From Candidatus Planktophila sp. (GTDB lineage Bacteria; Actinomycetota; Actinomycetes; Nanopelagicales; Nanopelagicaceae), in NCBI GenBank assembly GCA_013205535.1, contig JABMMN010000064.1, positions 1-40,637 on the forward strand: a DNA stretch of 40,637 bases, written 5' to 3'. Shown piece by piece: positions 28,541 to 37,664 of the stretch; position 1 is the stretch's first letter; each line of letters opens with the position of its first letter. A model generated the notes under the pieces. That model ran no database searches. It saw only the letters and a program-made list of their open reading frames with translations, and had not been told where the DNA came from. Made by a program: the position numbers and the translations under genes.

Positions 28541-29424
28541 CAGGTCGCACTCATCTCTTGCCTTTGAACCGATAACCAGATCTTCCATGCGCCAATCCAC
28601 ACTAATACTGCTCCCAAGAGATGAAGGGCAACAAGAAGTTCTGGCAGTTCCTGCAGATACTGGATTGATCCAATAATACCCTGGGCAAGCGTAAGAGCTA
28701 AGAACAATGACAAGAGTCGTTTTGTCTGCGGACTCGTTATGGCGGCACGATAGAAAGCAACTGTGATGAACAGAAGCACAATCACAGCTATCGCATGAAT
28801 GAGAGTGGCATGAGGGATGGAGATACTCAATCGTGGTGAATCGATATCACCAGCATGTGGCCCAGATCCAGTGACAATCGTTCCAAGGACAACGACGAAG
28901 GCGGCAACACTCACATGAGCACGTGAGAAGAGATGGATGTGGTGCGACGGGGTCGTCTTGCTGGCGGGTGCTCTACGCCGCGAATACAGTGAGATTGCTG
29001 CAGCGATCAAAACAGTCGACAGCAAGTAGTGTGCGGCAACCGTGAGCGGATTGAGATTGGTCAAAACCGTTATCCCACCCAAGACTCCCTGACCCAAAAT
29101 CCCTAATACCTGCCCTACTGCAAGGATGCGAAGATCCTTACGGCCCGAGCGCAGAACTGCGATCAATGTAATGATCGCCGCCAGAACTAGAACGAAGGTT
29201 AATAACCGGTTTCCGAATTCGATCCAAGCATGTAGCGCTCCCTCGGCCTGATTGGGCACCGGGGTATAGGAGCCAGGGGTGCACTCTGGCCATGTGGGGC
29301 AGCCAAGTCCGGATTGGCTCAGGCGAACAGCACCGCCCGTCACCACGATCGCCGACTGCATGAAGAGCAGCAGTGCCGAGGCCGGGATCAGACTCCGGCG
29401 CGCTAACTCTGCGGCTCTGCTCAT
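28540..29424 (-). CDS. ctaA: Heme A synthase (CtaA/COX15 family)
   Basis: 294 residues, about eight membrane segments. The N-terminal VVTGGAVRLSQSGLGCPTWP motif is diagnostic. Heme-ligand histidines are present in ALHAWIEFGNR, VAAHYLLS, IPHATLIHAIA and VALHLLGAVLVW. It converts heme O to heme A for an aa3-type cytochrome oxidase; SURF1 at 37641-38339 supports such an oxidase in this organism. The heme O synthase ctaB, a usual neighbour in actinobacteria, is not in the window. ATG 29424 follows TAGGGT by 6 bases, predicting a leaderless message that heads the tkt-tal-pgi chain. Confidence 0.93.
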   Translation of the reverse strand: MSRAAELARRSLIPASALLLFMQSAIVVTGGAVRLSQSGLGCPTWPECTPGSYTPVPNQAEGALHAWIEFGNRLLTFVLVLAAIITLIAVLRSGRKDLRILAVGQVLGILGQGVLGGITVLTNLNPLTVAAHYLLSTVLIAAAISLYSRRRAPASKTTPSHHIHLFSRAHVSVAAFVVVLGTIVTGSGPHAGDIDSPRLSISIPHATLIHAIAVIVLLFITVAFYRAAITSPQTKRLLSLFLALTLAQGIIGSIQYLQELPELLVALHLLGAVLVWIGAWKIWLSVQRQEMSAT

Positions 29425-29430
29425 GTCCTA

Positions 29431-29436
29431 ACCCTA
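29431..29436 (-). promoter_or_regulatory. Predicted -10 element of ctaA
   Basis: TAGGGT on the minus strand ends exactly 6 bases before the ctaA ATG at 29424. This would drive the whole ctaA-tkt-tal-pgi chain as a leaderless transcript. No good -35 is visible. Confidence 0.5.
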
Positions 29437-29488
29437 TTGCCCAGCGGGTTTGCGGGGAGTTGGAGTGGCTGTAGGAGTCGAATTACGA

Positions 29489-29503
29489 CACAATAGTGTT
29501 GTG
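29489..29503 (+). promoter_or_regulatory. Probable SufR operator overlapping the sufR start codon
   Basis: CACAA-TAGTG-TTGTG is a perfect 5-5-5 inverted repeat; the last three bases are the sufR GTG start codon. It also overlaps a weak -10 (CACAAT, 29489-29494) that stands 6 bases before the GTG. An iron-sulfur repressor bound here would shut off its own operon. The palindrome is seen; the protein that binds it is inferred. Confidence 0.55.
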
Positions 29504-30187
29504 AAAATAAAAAGCGCTCCAAAGACAGTACATGAGGATGGGCGTACCCGGGATCTCATCGCCCGCTCAATTTTGGAGAATGGGCCTTCAAGTGCAATCG
29601 CCCTAGCCCAGCGCTTAAACATCACTCCATCGGGCGTGCGCCGTCATTTAGATTGTCTAGTTGCCGATGGAGTATTGGAGACGCGACAGGCGCACAAAGC
29701 GATTTCTCGCGGGCGGGGGAGACCATCAAAGGTCTTTCTCATGTCCGATCAAGGTCGCGAAAAATTTGAACACTCCTACGATGACTTGGCCGTTTCGGCT
29801 TTGAAATTCATGTCCCTGCACGTTGGTGAAGATGCGGTTCAATCCTTTGCCGCTGCCCGTGCTCGCGAAATAGAGGTTAAGGCGGCCCCGCTGCTCTCAA
29901 AGAGTTCAAAGAAGACCGCCGCACTTGCACAGTTTCTAACTGCCCAAGGCTATGCAGCCAGCAGCCAATCACATCCAATTGGTGAAGAGTTATGTCAGCA
30001 TCACTGTCCGATTGCTCACGTGGCATCGCAATTTCCTCAGCTGTGTGAGGCAGAGACTGAAGCGATTTCACGGCTACTCGGAACTCACGTTCAACGACTC
30101 GCAACTATCGCCCATGGTGATGGTGTGTGTACAACATTTATCCCAACTCCACAGAAGATCTCAACTACACGAAAGGTACGTTCATGA
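29501..30187 (+). CDS. sufR: Iron-sulfur cluster-sensing transcriptional repressor SufR
   Basis: 228 residues from GTG 29501. The N-terminal winged helix-turn-helix ([29 protein letters not shown]) is followed by [17 protein letters not shown], the wing typical of this family. Four cysteines at 165, 169, 182 and 210 (LCQHHCP, LCEAE, GVCTTF) fit a 4Fe-4S ligand set. The family represses the suf operon when clusters are plentiful. A longer frame begins at 29450, but its 17 extra residues are unlike the family and overlap the predicted promoter. The stop overlaps the sufB ATG in ATGA (30184-30187). Confidence 0.93.
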   Translation: MKIKSAPKTVHEDGRTRDLIARSILENGPSSAIALAQRLNITPSGVRRHLDCLVADGVLETRQAHKAISRGRGRPSKVFLMSDQGREKFEHSYDDLAVSALKFMSLHVGEDAVQSFAAARAREIEVKAAPLLSKSSKKTAALAQFLTAQGYAASSQSHPIGEELCQHHCPIAHVASQFPQLCEAETEAISRLLGTHVQRLATIAHGDGVCTTFIPTPQKISTTRKVRS

Positions 30188-31593
30188 CAATCGCACATCC
30201 AGAGCTTGAAGGCCTCGGAAACTACGAATACGGCTGGTCCGATAAGAGTGAGGCCGGTACTAATGCGCGCCGGGGTATTAGCGAAGAGGTCGTTCGTGAT
30301 ATCTCCGCAAAGAAGTCAGAGCCACAGTGGATGCTGGATCTTCGATTGAAGGGTTTATCCCTCTTTGAAAAAAAGCCTATGCCCAACTGGGGCTCGGACT
30401 TATCGGGAATTTTCTTCGACACCATCAAGTATTTTGTGCGATCAACTGAGAAGCAGGCTGCAACATGGGATGACCTGCCAGAGGAGATCAAAAATACTTA
30501 TGATCGTCTAGGTATTCCCGAAGCTGAAAAACAACGTCTTGTTTCAGGTGTGGCTGCCCAGTACGAATCTGAGGTCGTCTACCACTCCATCCGTGAGGAT
30601 TTGGCTGCTCAAGGGGTAATTTTCTTAGATACAGACACAGCCTTAAAGGAGCACCCTGAACTGTTCAAAGAGTATTTCGCCACTGTAATCCCAGTCGGTG
30701 ATAACAAATTTGCGGCACTCAATACCTCGGTGTGGTCGGGCGGTTCCTTCATCTATGTGCCAAAGGGTGTCCATGTAGATATTCCTTTACAGGCCTACTT
30801 CCGTATCAACACGGAAAATATGGGTCAATTTGAGCGTACCTTGATTATCGCCGATGAAGATTCCTATATCCATTACGTTGAAGGCTGCACGGCGCCGATC
30901 TACAAGTCGGATTCATTGCACTCAGCTGTCGTAGAGATCATCGTGAAAAAAGGTGCACGCGTACGTTACACAACGATTCAGAACTGGTCGAATAATGTTT
31001 ACAACCTAGTCACCAAGCGAGCAACGTGTGCCGAGGGTGCAACTATGGAATGGGTCGATGGAAATATCGGCTCAAAGGTGACAATGAAATATCCTTCAAT
31101 CTTTTTAATGGGAGCCCATTCAAAGGGTGAAACTCTCTCGCTGGCATTTGCAGGTGAGGGTCAGCATCAAGACTCTGGCTCAAAGATGGTGCATGCTGCT
31201 CCTTACACATCATCCTCTGTGATTTCAAAGTCAGTAGCGCGAAATGGTGGGCGTACTTCCTATCGTGGTCTGGTACAGATTCAAGAAGGTGCCCATCACT
31301 CCAAGAGCACCGTGAAGTGCGATGCTCTTTTGGTTGACACTATCTCTCGCTCTGATACATACCCCTATGTTGATATCCGTGAGGATGATGTCTCTATGGG
31401 TCATGAGGCCACGGTCTCCAAGATCAGTGACGATCAACTTTTTTATCTAATGTCACGTGGATTAACAGAGGATGAGGCTATGGCCATGATCGTGCGTGGT
31501 TTCATCGAACCGATTGCACGCGAACTACCGATGGAGTATGCACTCGAACTCAACCGGCTGATAGAGCTGCAAATGGAAGGCGCAGTTGGTTAA
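30184..31593 (+). CDS. sufB: Fe-S cluster assembly scaffold protein SufB
   Basis: 469 residues. Conserved blocks include [12 protein letters not shown] near the start, [40 protein letters not shown], the GSKMVH segment and the C-terminal [21 protein letters not shown]. No intein interrupts the gene, unlike mycobacterial SufB. The frame is open from 30127, but ATG 30184 matches the family and couples to the sufR stop. The TAA overlaps the sufD start by one base. SufB is the main scaffold of the SufBC2D complex. Confidence 0.97.
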   Translation: MTIAHPELEGLGNYEYGWSDKSEAGTNARRGISEEVVRDISAKKSEPQWMLDLRLKGLSLFEKKPMPNWGSDLSGIFFDTIKYFVRSTEKQAATWDDLPEEIKNTYDRLGIPEAEKQRLVSGVAAQYESEVVYHSIREDLAAQGVIFLDTDTALKEHPELFKEYFATVIPVGDNKFAALNTSVWSGGSFIYVPKGVHVDIPLQAYFRINTENMGQFERTLIIADEDSYIHYVEGCTAPIYKSDSLHSAVVEIIVKKGARVRYTTIQNWSNNVYNLVTKRATCAEGATMEWVDGNIGSKVTMKYPSIFLMGAHSKGETLSLAFAGEGQHQDSGSKMVHAAPYTSSSVISKSVARNGGRTSYRGLVQIQEGAHHSKSTVKCDALLVDTISRSDTYPYVDIREDDVSMGHEATVSKISDDQLFYLMSRGLTEDEAMAMIVRGFIEPIARELPMEYALELNRLIELQMEGAVG

Positions 31594-32675
31594 TGTCCCT
31601 TCTTGCAACTAACTACCTCACACCAACCGGACGTGAAGAGGCCTGGCGCTTCACACCGCTCAAACGTCTGCGTGGTTTACATGATGGTCTAGCTTCTGTA
31701 GCCGATCACATCTCTCTTTACCCGATAGGCACTCTTCCCACTGGTGTGAGTTTTTCTCTTGAGGACTTGGCGCCTCTCGCACCTAGTGATGATGTGATTA
31801 TCGAACGCGTGCGTGGTGCATCCGCGCAGGTTTCTCATCTAAGTGTCGCAGCCAACTGCGAAATATCCGAGCCAATCCTTCTGGGACGAAGAGATGCGGC
31901 CCTGGATAAGGCCGAGTTTTCACGAGTGCGAATATCACTTGGTGTGCACGCCGTCGCAACGGTGATTATCGAAAATACAGGTGCATGCCTGTTGGCTGAG
32001 GATCTTGAAATCGCTCTTGCCCCTGGAGCCCGCCTTACCTTCATCACCCTTCAAGAGTTTGAATCTGCGAGTGTTTATACAGCTCGTCACCATGCAGTAA
32101 TCGATAAGGATGCGCTTTTCAAATCAATTACCGTCACAGTTGGTGGCGATCTCGTGCGAATCCTTCCAACCGTTGAATTCATCTCTCCTGGGGCTTCGGC
32201 TGAACTCTTAGGTGTTTACTTCGCAACTGCTGGGCAGTTTTTTGAGCATCGTATCCATGTAGATCATGCAGTGCCTCATGCGAAGTCTCGAGTTAACTTT
32301 AAGGGCGCCCTTACTGGTCGTGATGCACATACTGTCTGGATAGGTGATGTGTTGATACGTGCCGCTGCGCAGGGAACTGATACGTATGAACTCAATCGCA
32401 ATCTCCTGTTGAGTGATGGTGCTCGCGCCGATTCGGTTCCTAATCTAGAGATCGAAACCGGTGAAATCATCGGAGCAGGCCATGCAAGTACCACTGGACG
32501 CTTTGATGATGAGCAGCTCTTCTACCTCATGTCGCGGGGGATATCAGTGGAAGATGCTAGACGCCTGGTGGTTCGCGGATTTTTCAATGAGATTATCACG
32601 GAGATAGGTATCGAAGAGATTACAAACCGACTCATGGATCGCATAGATGCAGAGCTCGAGAAGGCTGGGGCTTAA
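31593..32675 (+). CDS. sufD: Fe-S cluster assembly protein SufD
   Basis: 360 residues of the SufB/SufD beta-helix family. TPTGREEAWRFTPLKRLRGL at the N-terminus is characteristic of SufD, and the end has [23 protein letters not shown] followed by a short helix. The middle is divergent, as usual for SufD. ATG 31593 overlaps the sufB TAA. It partners with SufB and SufC in the scaffold. Confidence 0.96.
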   Translation: MSLLATNYLTPTGREEAWRFTPLKRLRGLHDGLASVADHISLYPIGTLPTGVSFSLEDLAPLAPSDDVIIERVRGASAQVSHLSVAANCEISEPILLGRRDAALDKAEFSRVRISLGVHAVATVIIENTGACLLAEDLEIALAPGARLTFITLQEFESASVYTARHHAVIDKDALFKSITVTVGGDLVRILPTVEFISPGASAELLGVYFATAGQFFEHRIHVDHAVPHAKSRVNFKGALTGRDAHTVWIGDVLIRAAAQGTDTYELNRNLLLSDGARADSVPNLEIETGEIIGAGHASTTGRFDDEQLFYLMSRGISVEDARRLVVRGFFNEIITEIGIEEITNRLMDRIDAELEKAGA

Positions 32676-32972
32676 ATGTCGGATCTGGCCTTCGATCAAC
32701 TTGTCTCTGGCAAGCCGGTAAAACTTGAAAAGGATGGCAAGAGTATCTGCGTCACCCGCATAGGCAATGAGGTCTTTGCCATCGATGACACATGTTCTCA
32801 TTCTGAAGCATCTTTATCAGAGGGTGATGTCTCTGACTTTAAAATTGAGTGCTGGCTTCATGGCGCCGAGTTCGATCTACGCACTGGTCAAGCCCTCACC
32901 CTCCCAGCAAATATTCCATTGGCAACCTATCAAGTAAGCATTAAAGACAACTCAGTCACGGTCCAGATTTAA
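32676..32972 (+). CDS. Rieske-type [2Fe-2S] ferredoxin of the suf operon
   Basis: 98 residues. The Rieske cluster ligands are C40 and H42 (DDTCSHSE) and C59 and H62 (ECWLHGAEFDLRTG), the CxH...CxxH pattern of soluble dioxygenase-type ferredoxins rather than of the cytochrome bc1 protein. It begins directly after the sufD stop. In Streptomyces the same gene sits between sufD and sufC, so it is an inherited member of this operon and may supply electrons for cluster assembly. That role is inference. Confidence 0.92.
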   Translation: MSDLAFDQLVSGKPVKLEKDGKSICVTRIGNEVFAIDDTCSHSEASLSEGDVSDFKIECWLHGAEFDLRTGQALTLPANIPLATYQVSIKDNSVTVQI

Positions 32973-32988
32973 GAGATAAGGAAAATAT

Positions 32989-33741
32989 ATGAGCACTCTA
33001 GAAATTCGCAATCTGCAGGTCTCGGTCAACACCGATGCAGGCGCCGTTGAGATACTTAAAGGCGTAGATCTGACGATCAATTCCGGGCAGACTCATGCCA
33101 TCATGGGGCCAAACGGCTCGGGTAAATCAACACTTGCCTATTCAATTGCCGGCCATCCTAAGTACACAATCGTCGGCGGTTCTGTCACTCTAGATGGAGC
33201 CGATGTCTTAGATATGACTGTAGATGAGCGTGCGAAGGCCGGTCTTTTTTTAGCGATGCAGTATCCAGTTGAGGTCCCTGGTGTCTCAGTCTCGAATTTT
33301 CTGCGTACTGCAGCAACGGCGCTCCGTGGTGAAGCACCCAAACTTCGTACGTGGACGGGGGAGGTTAAAGATGCAATGCAGGCTCTCAATATGGATCCAG
33401 CCTTTGCTTTTCGCAATGTCAATGAGGGATTTTCTGGTGGCGAGAAAAAGCGTCATGAGATCATGCAGCTTGAATTATTGAAACCTAAAATCGCAATTCT
33501 TGATGAGACTGATTCGGGCTTAGATGTAGATGCCTTACGTATCGTCTCTGAAGGTGTCAATCGTGCAAAGGAGAAAAACAACCTAGGTGTCGTACTTATC
33601 ACGCACTACACCCGCATTCTCCAATACATCAAACCTGATTTCGTTCATGTGTTCTCAAATGGTCGAATCGTTGAAGAAGGTGGCGCTGATTTAGCCGATA
33701 AGTTAGAGGCAAAAGGCTACGCAGATTATGTGAGCAAGTAG
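32989..33741 (+). CDS. sufC: Fe-S cluster assembly ATPase SufC
   Basis: 250 residues. Walker A GPNGSGKS is at 40-47, the signature reads FSGGEKKRHEIMQL and Walker B AILDETDSGLDVDAL, both in the SufC-specific form; ITHYTRILQYIKPDFVHVF contains the switch histidine. AAGGA at 32978-32982 is the ribosome-binding site. It drives conformational change in the SufBC2D scaffold and is soluble, not part of a transporter. Confidence 0.97.
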   Translation: MSTLEIRNLQVSVNTDAGAVEILKGVDLTINSGQTHAIMGPNGSGKSTLAYSIAGHPKYTIVGGSVTLDGADVLDMTVDERAKAGLFLAMQYPVEVPGVSVSNFLRTAATALRGEAPKLRTWTGEVKDAMQALNMDPAFAFRNVNEGFSGGEKKRHEIMQLELLKPKIAILDETDSGLDVDALRIVSEGVNRAKEKNNLGVVLITHYTRILQYIKPDFVHVFSNGRIVEEGGADLADKLEAKGYADYVSK

Positions 33742-33747
33742 GAAGGA

Positions 33748-35004
33748 ATGAGTTTTAGCCCCGCCCTGATACGTCAAGATTTTCCAATCTTCGAACGTAC
33801 AGTTCGTGAGGGCAAAAAACTTGTTTATTTGGATAGTGGGGCAACAAGTCAGAAGCCTCACTCCGTAATCGAGGCTGAGAGCGGTTTTTATAAGCTTCAT
33901 AACGCAGCTGTTCATCGAGGTGCCCATCAATTAGCGGAAGAGGCTACCGATGCATATGAGAACGCCCGACTCATCGTCGCCAACTTCCTAAATGCACCAG
34001 GTGGCTCAGATGAAATTATCTTCACGAAAAATGCTACTGAGTCGCTTAACTTACTTGCCTATTCAATGGGAAATGCAAAAAACACAAATCGCTTTGCCTT
34101 AAAAACTGGGGATCGCATCGTGGTCTCTGAGATGGAGCACCATGCCAATCTGATTCCTTGGCAACAGCTCTGCGCTCGAACCGGTGCAGAGTTAGCATGG
34201 TTTAGCGTTACCCCTGAAGGTCGTTTGGATCTCTCGGCTATTGACTCTGTGATAACGGCAAATACAAAGGTAGTTGCATTAACTCACCAGTCAAACGTTC
34301 TAGGAACGATCATTCCGCTAGAGGCAATTGTTGCTAGAGCACACGCGGTAGGTGCCGTTGTGGTCCTTGATGCCTGTCAATCTGTTCCACATATGCCAGT
34401 TGATGTTGCAGCCCTTGACATTGATTTCTTGAGTTTTTCAGGTCATAAGACACTAGGTCCCACGGGAATAGGTGTGTTGTGGGGGAGAAAGAATCTTCTC
34501 GATGAGTTACCACCTTTCTTATATGGTGGTTCGATGATTGAGTATGTGACGATGACAGATGCAACATGGGCTCCGGCTCCGGCTAAATTTGAGGCGGGAG
34601 TACCTAATATGGCCCAAGCCGTTGGCCTGGGCGCGGCCCTTAACTATCTTTCAAAAATAGGGATGGAGAACATCCACACACATGAACTCGCCCTCACTGG
34701 CTATTTGTTGGAGGGAATGAGAGGGATTGCGGATTTAAAGTTAGTTGGTCCAACAGATACTCACTCGCGTGGTGGAGCGATTTCTTTCATGGTGCAGGAT
34801 ATCCACCCCCACGATCTGGGTCAGTATTTAGATAGTCAGGGAGTTGCGGTTCGAACCGGTCATCATTGTGCGTGGCCATTGGCAAAGGCTTTAAATGTGC
34901 CTGCCAGCACTCGGGCATCTCTCTATCTCTATAACGACGAGAGTGATTGCGATGCACTCTTGGATGGAATAGTTGGAGCGAAGAAATATTTCGGGAGATT
35001 ATAG
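33748..35004 (+). CDS. sufS: Cysteine desulfurase SufS
   Basis: 418 residues, class II desulfurase. The pyridoxal-phosphate lysine is K234 in SFSGHKTLGPTG and the persulfide-carrying cysteine is C374 in RTGHHCAWPL. YLDSGATSQKP and MEHHANLIPWQ are conserved. A GGAAGGA sequence overlapping the sufC stop serves ATG 33748. The TAG is followed directly by the sufU ATG. It takes sulfur from cysteine and passes it to SufU. Confidence 0.97.
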   Translation: MSFSPALIRQDFPIFERTVREGKKLVYLDSGATSQKPHSVIEAESGFYKLHNAAVHRGAHQLAEEATDAYENARLIVANFLNAPGGSDEIIFTKNATESLNLLAYSMGNAKNTNRFALKTGDRIVVSEMEHHANLIPWQQLCARTGAELAWFSVTPEGRLDLSAIDSVITANTKVVALTHQSNVLGTIIPLEAIVARAHAVGAVVVLDACQSVPHMPVDVAALDIDFLSFSGHKTLGPTGIGVLWGRKNLLDELPPFLYGGSMIEYVTMTDATWAPAPAKFEAGVPNMAQAVGLGAALNYLSKIGMENIHTHELALTGYLLEGMRGIADLKLVGPTDTHSRGGAISFMVQDIHPHDLGQYLDSQGVAVRTGHHCAWPLAKALNVPASTRASLYLYNDESDCDALLDGIVGAKKYFGRL

Positions 35005-35445
35005 ATGCAATTAGACTCTCTCTACCAAGAGGTAATCTTGGATCATTATAAGCACCCACAACATAAGGGTCTGAGTCCAACCTTTTCCGCTCAGGTCAGC
35101 CATGTCAATGCCAGTTGTGGTGATGAGATCATTCTCAATATCAATCTGGAGGGGGATTTAATCAGTGAGTTGACCTGGGATGGCCAGGGCTGCTCCATCT
35201 CACAGGCCAGTGTTTCGATAATGACAGATTTATTGACTGGTAAAACCCTTGATCAGGCTGCGATCATCCTCAAAAGTTTCTCTGACCTCATGGCCAGCAA
35301 AGGAACCTCGCCCGGTGATGAGTTAGTTCTAGAGGATGCAATAGCCTTTGCCGGGGTCTCAAAGTTCCCAGGTCGGATCAAATGCTCACTTCTTGGTTGG
35401 ATGGCCTTTAAAGATGCAGCGATCCAAGCCCAGTCTAAGAAATAA
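35005..35445 (+). CDS. sufU: Sulfur-transfer protein SufU
   Basis: 146 residues with the zinc and sulfur-accepting residues C38, D40, C63 and C127 (NASCGDEI, QGCSISQAS, RIKCSLLGW). The insertion between the second and third cysteines marks SufU rather than IscU. It starts immediately after sufS. SufU accepts sulfur from SufS and delivers it to the SufBCD scaffold. Confidence 0.96.
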   Translation: MQLDSLYQEVILDHYKHPQHKGLSPTFSAQVSHVNASCGDEIILNINLEGDLISELTWDGQGCSISQASVSIMTDLLTGKTLDQAAIILKSFSDLMASKGTSPGDELVLEDAIAFAGVSKFPGRIKCSLLGWMAFKDAAIQAQSKK

Positions 35446-35453
35446 GGAGAGAG

Positions 35454-35765
35454 ATGACAACGAGCGTAGATGATGTGACAGAGGCGATGAAAGATGTAGT
35501 CGACCCAGAGCTTGGAATCAATGTGGTAGATCTTGGATTAATTTACGATGTCATGGTGGATGAGGCCAACATCGCTGTACTTAACATGACACTCACATCT
35601 GCAGCCTGTCCTTTACAAGATGTCATTGAGGACCAGACGCGCGCAGCTCTTGCCGGTATGACGAGTGATGTCAAGATTAATTGGGTCTGGATGCCGCCTT
35701 GGGGGCCAGATAAAATCTCAGATGATGGAAGAGATCAGTTACGCGCTCTTGGATTTACCGTTTAA
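35454..35765 (+). CDS. sufT: SufT / MIP18-family (DUF59) iron-sulfur maturation protein
   Basis: 103 residues of a single DUF59 domain: DVVDPELGINVVDLGLIYDV, then TLTSAACPLQDVIEDQ with the conserved cysteine, and WMPPWGPDKISDDGRDQLRALGF at the end. AAGGAG at 35444-35449 overlaps the sufU stop. Members help to deliver iron-sulfur clusters to target proteins. It closes the suf operon. Confidence 0.93.
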   Translation: MTTSVDDVTEAMKDVVDPELGINVVDLGLIYDVMVDEANIAVLNMTLTSAACPLQDVIEDQTRAALAGMTSDVKINWVWMPPWGPDKISDDGRDQLRALGFTV

Positions 35766-35789
35766 CTCCTAACTGCCTAAGGTAGAGCC

Positions 35790-37664
35790 ATGTCAATGCA
35801 GGCCATTTGGATGACCCATCGCTCAATGACGGCCGACCCATCAGTCAAAGAGGCGAAACTCAAACCCGGCACCATCAAGCGGATCCTTACCTTCGCACAA
35901 CCTTATAGATTCAGTATCTGCATCTTCCTTATCACTGTTGTGATTGATGCGTCTCTGATTGTCGCCACCCCTTTACTCCTTCTGCGATTGATAGATGATG
36001 GCGTAATCCCAAAAAATGGAGCCTTGATCACCCAGTTAGCAGTTCTAGTTGGAGTAATAGCACTCGCAGATGCTGCGGTCAGTATGGTGGGTCGCTATTT
36101 TTCATCACGTATCGGAGAGGGTTTGATCTACGATTTGAGATCTCTCGTCTTTGCTCACGTCCAGCGCCAGTCGATCGCATTCTTCACTCGAACCCAAACA
36201 GGTGCTCTGATTTCACGGATTAATTCAGATGTCATGGGGGCCCAGCAGGCATTTACCGCCACTCTCTCGGGTTTACTCAGCAATGTAGTCTCACTTGTGT
36301 TGGTTGGAATCACCATGATGATCCTGTCATGGCAGATAACGATTTTTTCACTCCTACTGCTTCCACTATTTCTAATCCCTACCAAATGGGTAGGTAGAAG
36401 GCTGCAGTCTTTGACGCGTGAATCCTTCAATGTCAATGCCGAGATGTCGAGCACTATGACGGAGCGCTTCAATGTTTCAGGAGCCATGCTCGTCTCTCTT
36501 TACGGTCAACCCAGCCGTGAACATGAATACTTTCGATCACGGGCTAGACGTGTTGCAGATATTGGGATCAAGATGGCGATGCTTAATCGTCTATTTTTCA
36601 TCGCGCTTACCAGCGTTGCTGCTATCGCAACTGCATTTGCCTATGGGATCGGTGGCCATCTGGCAATCAATGGGGGAGTCACCGTTGGGACTCTGCTGGC
36701 TATAACCGCTCTTCTTGCGCGTCTCTATGGACCCCTGACCGCTCTATCGAATGTGCGTATTGATGTGATGACATCACTGGTCTCTTTCGAACGTGTTTTC
36801 GAGGTTTTAGATCTTGAGCCTATGGTCAAAGATCGCAATGATGCTATTGCCTATCGAGCAACTCATCCAAAAATTGAGTTCAAAGATGTTAGTTTTTCCT
36901 ATCCACGAGCACATGAGATCTCTCTTGCCTCACTCGAGTCTGCAGCGCGCCCTGAGGGTGCTGAAAGTGGAGTGGTTCTCAAGAATCTCTCATTCATCGC
37001 AGCGCCAGGAACATTGACTGCTCTGGTGGGACCATCAGGTGCTGGCAAGACAACCATTAGCGCATTGATTCCCAGACTCTACGACGTTACATCGGGTGCA
37101 ATCTCAATCGATGGACACGATATCCGCGATTTGAGCCTTGGCTCCTTGCGTGAATCCATCGGGGTGGTGATGCAGGATGCCCATCTTTTTCACGAAACGA
37201 TCGAGGAAAATCTTCGATATGCAAAGAGCGATGCCACGCAGGCTCAGATGCAAGCGGCATGTGAGGCTGCCCAGATTTGGAAACTTATTGAATCGCTACC
37301 GAATGGTTTGGAGACCATGGTGGGTGAGCGAGGGCATCGACTATCTGGTGGTGAGAAACAACGACTCGCTATCGCACGACTACTTCTGAAATCACCGGCC
37401 TTGGTCATTTTGGATGAAGCGACGGCTCATCTAGATTCAGAGAATGAGTCACTTGTGCACACGGCTCTTGAAAACGCTCTGAAAGGGCGGACCAGCATCG
37501 TCATTGCCCATCGTTTGAGTACTGTGAGAAATGCAGATCAGATTCTTGTTGTGGATTCAGGTTCAATCGTTGAACGTGGCAGACACGAAGAGCTGGTTGC
37601 CAAGGGAGGGCTCTACGCCGATCTTTATAGCCGCCAGGATCTAACGGGTGCGACGAATCAATAG
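35790..37664 (+). CDS. ABC transporter, fused membrane and ATPase domains (exporter half-transporter)
   Basis: 624 residues. An N-terminal region of about 40 residues precedes six membrane segments (about 45-330), then an ATPase domain with Walker A GPSGAGKT near 414, signature LSGGEKQRLAIARLLL, Walker B LVILDEATAHLD and the switch histidine in IAHRLST. This is the MsbA/MDR-type architecture, working as a dimer. The substrate is unknown; location after the suf operon does not prove a link. AAGGT at 35779-35783 is a modest ribosome-binding site. The 3' end overlaps SURF1 by 24 bases on the other strand. Confidence 0.93.
   Translation: MSMQAIWMTHRSMTADPSVKEAKLKPGTIKRILTFAQPYRFSICIFLITVVIDASLIVATPLLLLRLIDDGVIPKNGALITQLAVLVGVIALADAAVSMVGRYFSSRIGEGLIYDLRSLVFAHVQRQSIAFFTRTQTGALISRINSDVMGAQQAFTATLSGLLSNVVSLVLVGITMMILSWQITIFSLLLLPLFLIPTKWVGRRLQSLTRESFNVNAEMSSTMTERFNVSGAMLVSLYGQPSREHEYFRSRARRVADIGIKMAMLNRLFFIALTSVAAIATAFAYGIGGHLAINGGVTVGTLLAITALLARLYGPLTALSNVRIDVMTSLVSFERVFEVLDLEPMVKDRNDAIAYRATHPKIEFKDVSFSYPRAHEISLASLESAARPEGAESGVVLKNLSFIAAPGTLTALVGPSGAGKTTISALIPRLYDVTSGAISIDGHDIRDLSLGSLRESIGVVMQDAHLFHETIEENLRYAKSDATQAQMQAACEAAQIWKLIESLPNGLETMVGERGHRLSGGEKQRLAIARLLLKSPALVILDEATAHLDSENESLVHTALENALKGRTSIVIAHRLSTVRNADQILVVDSGSIVERGRHEELVAKGGLYADLYSRQDLTGATNQ

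Noticed and set aside
28541-28600. Extended tkt start at 28600
   Set aside because: It would overlap ctaA by about 60 bases; the ATG at 28540 overlaps the ctaA stop as TGATG and fits transketolase length.
29450-29500. Extended sufR start upstream of GTG 29501
   Set aside because: The added 17 residues do not resemble the family and would cover the operator and promoter region.
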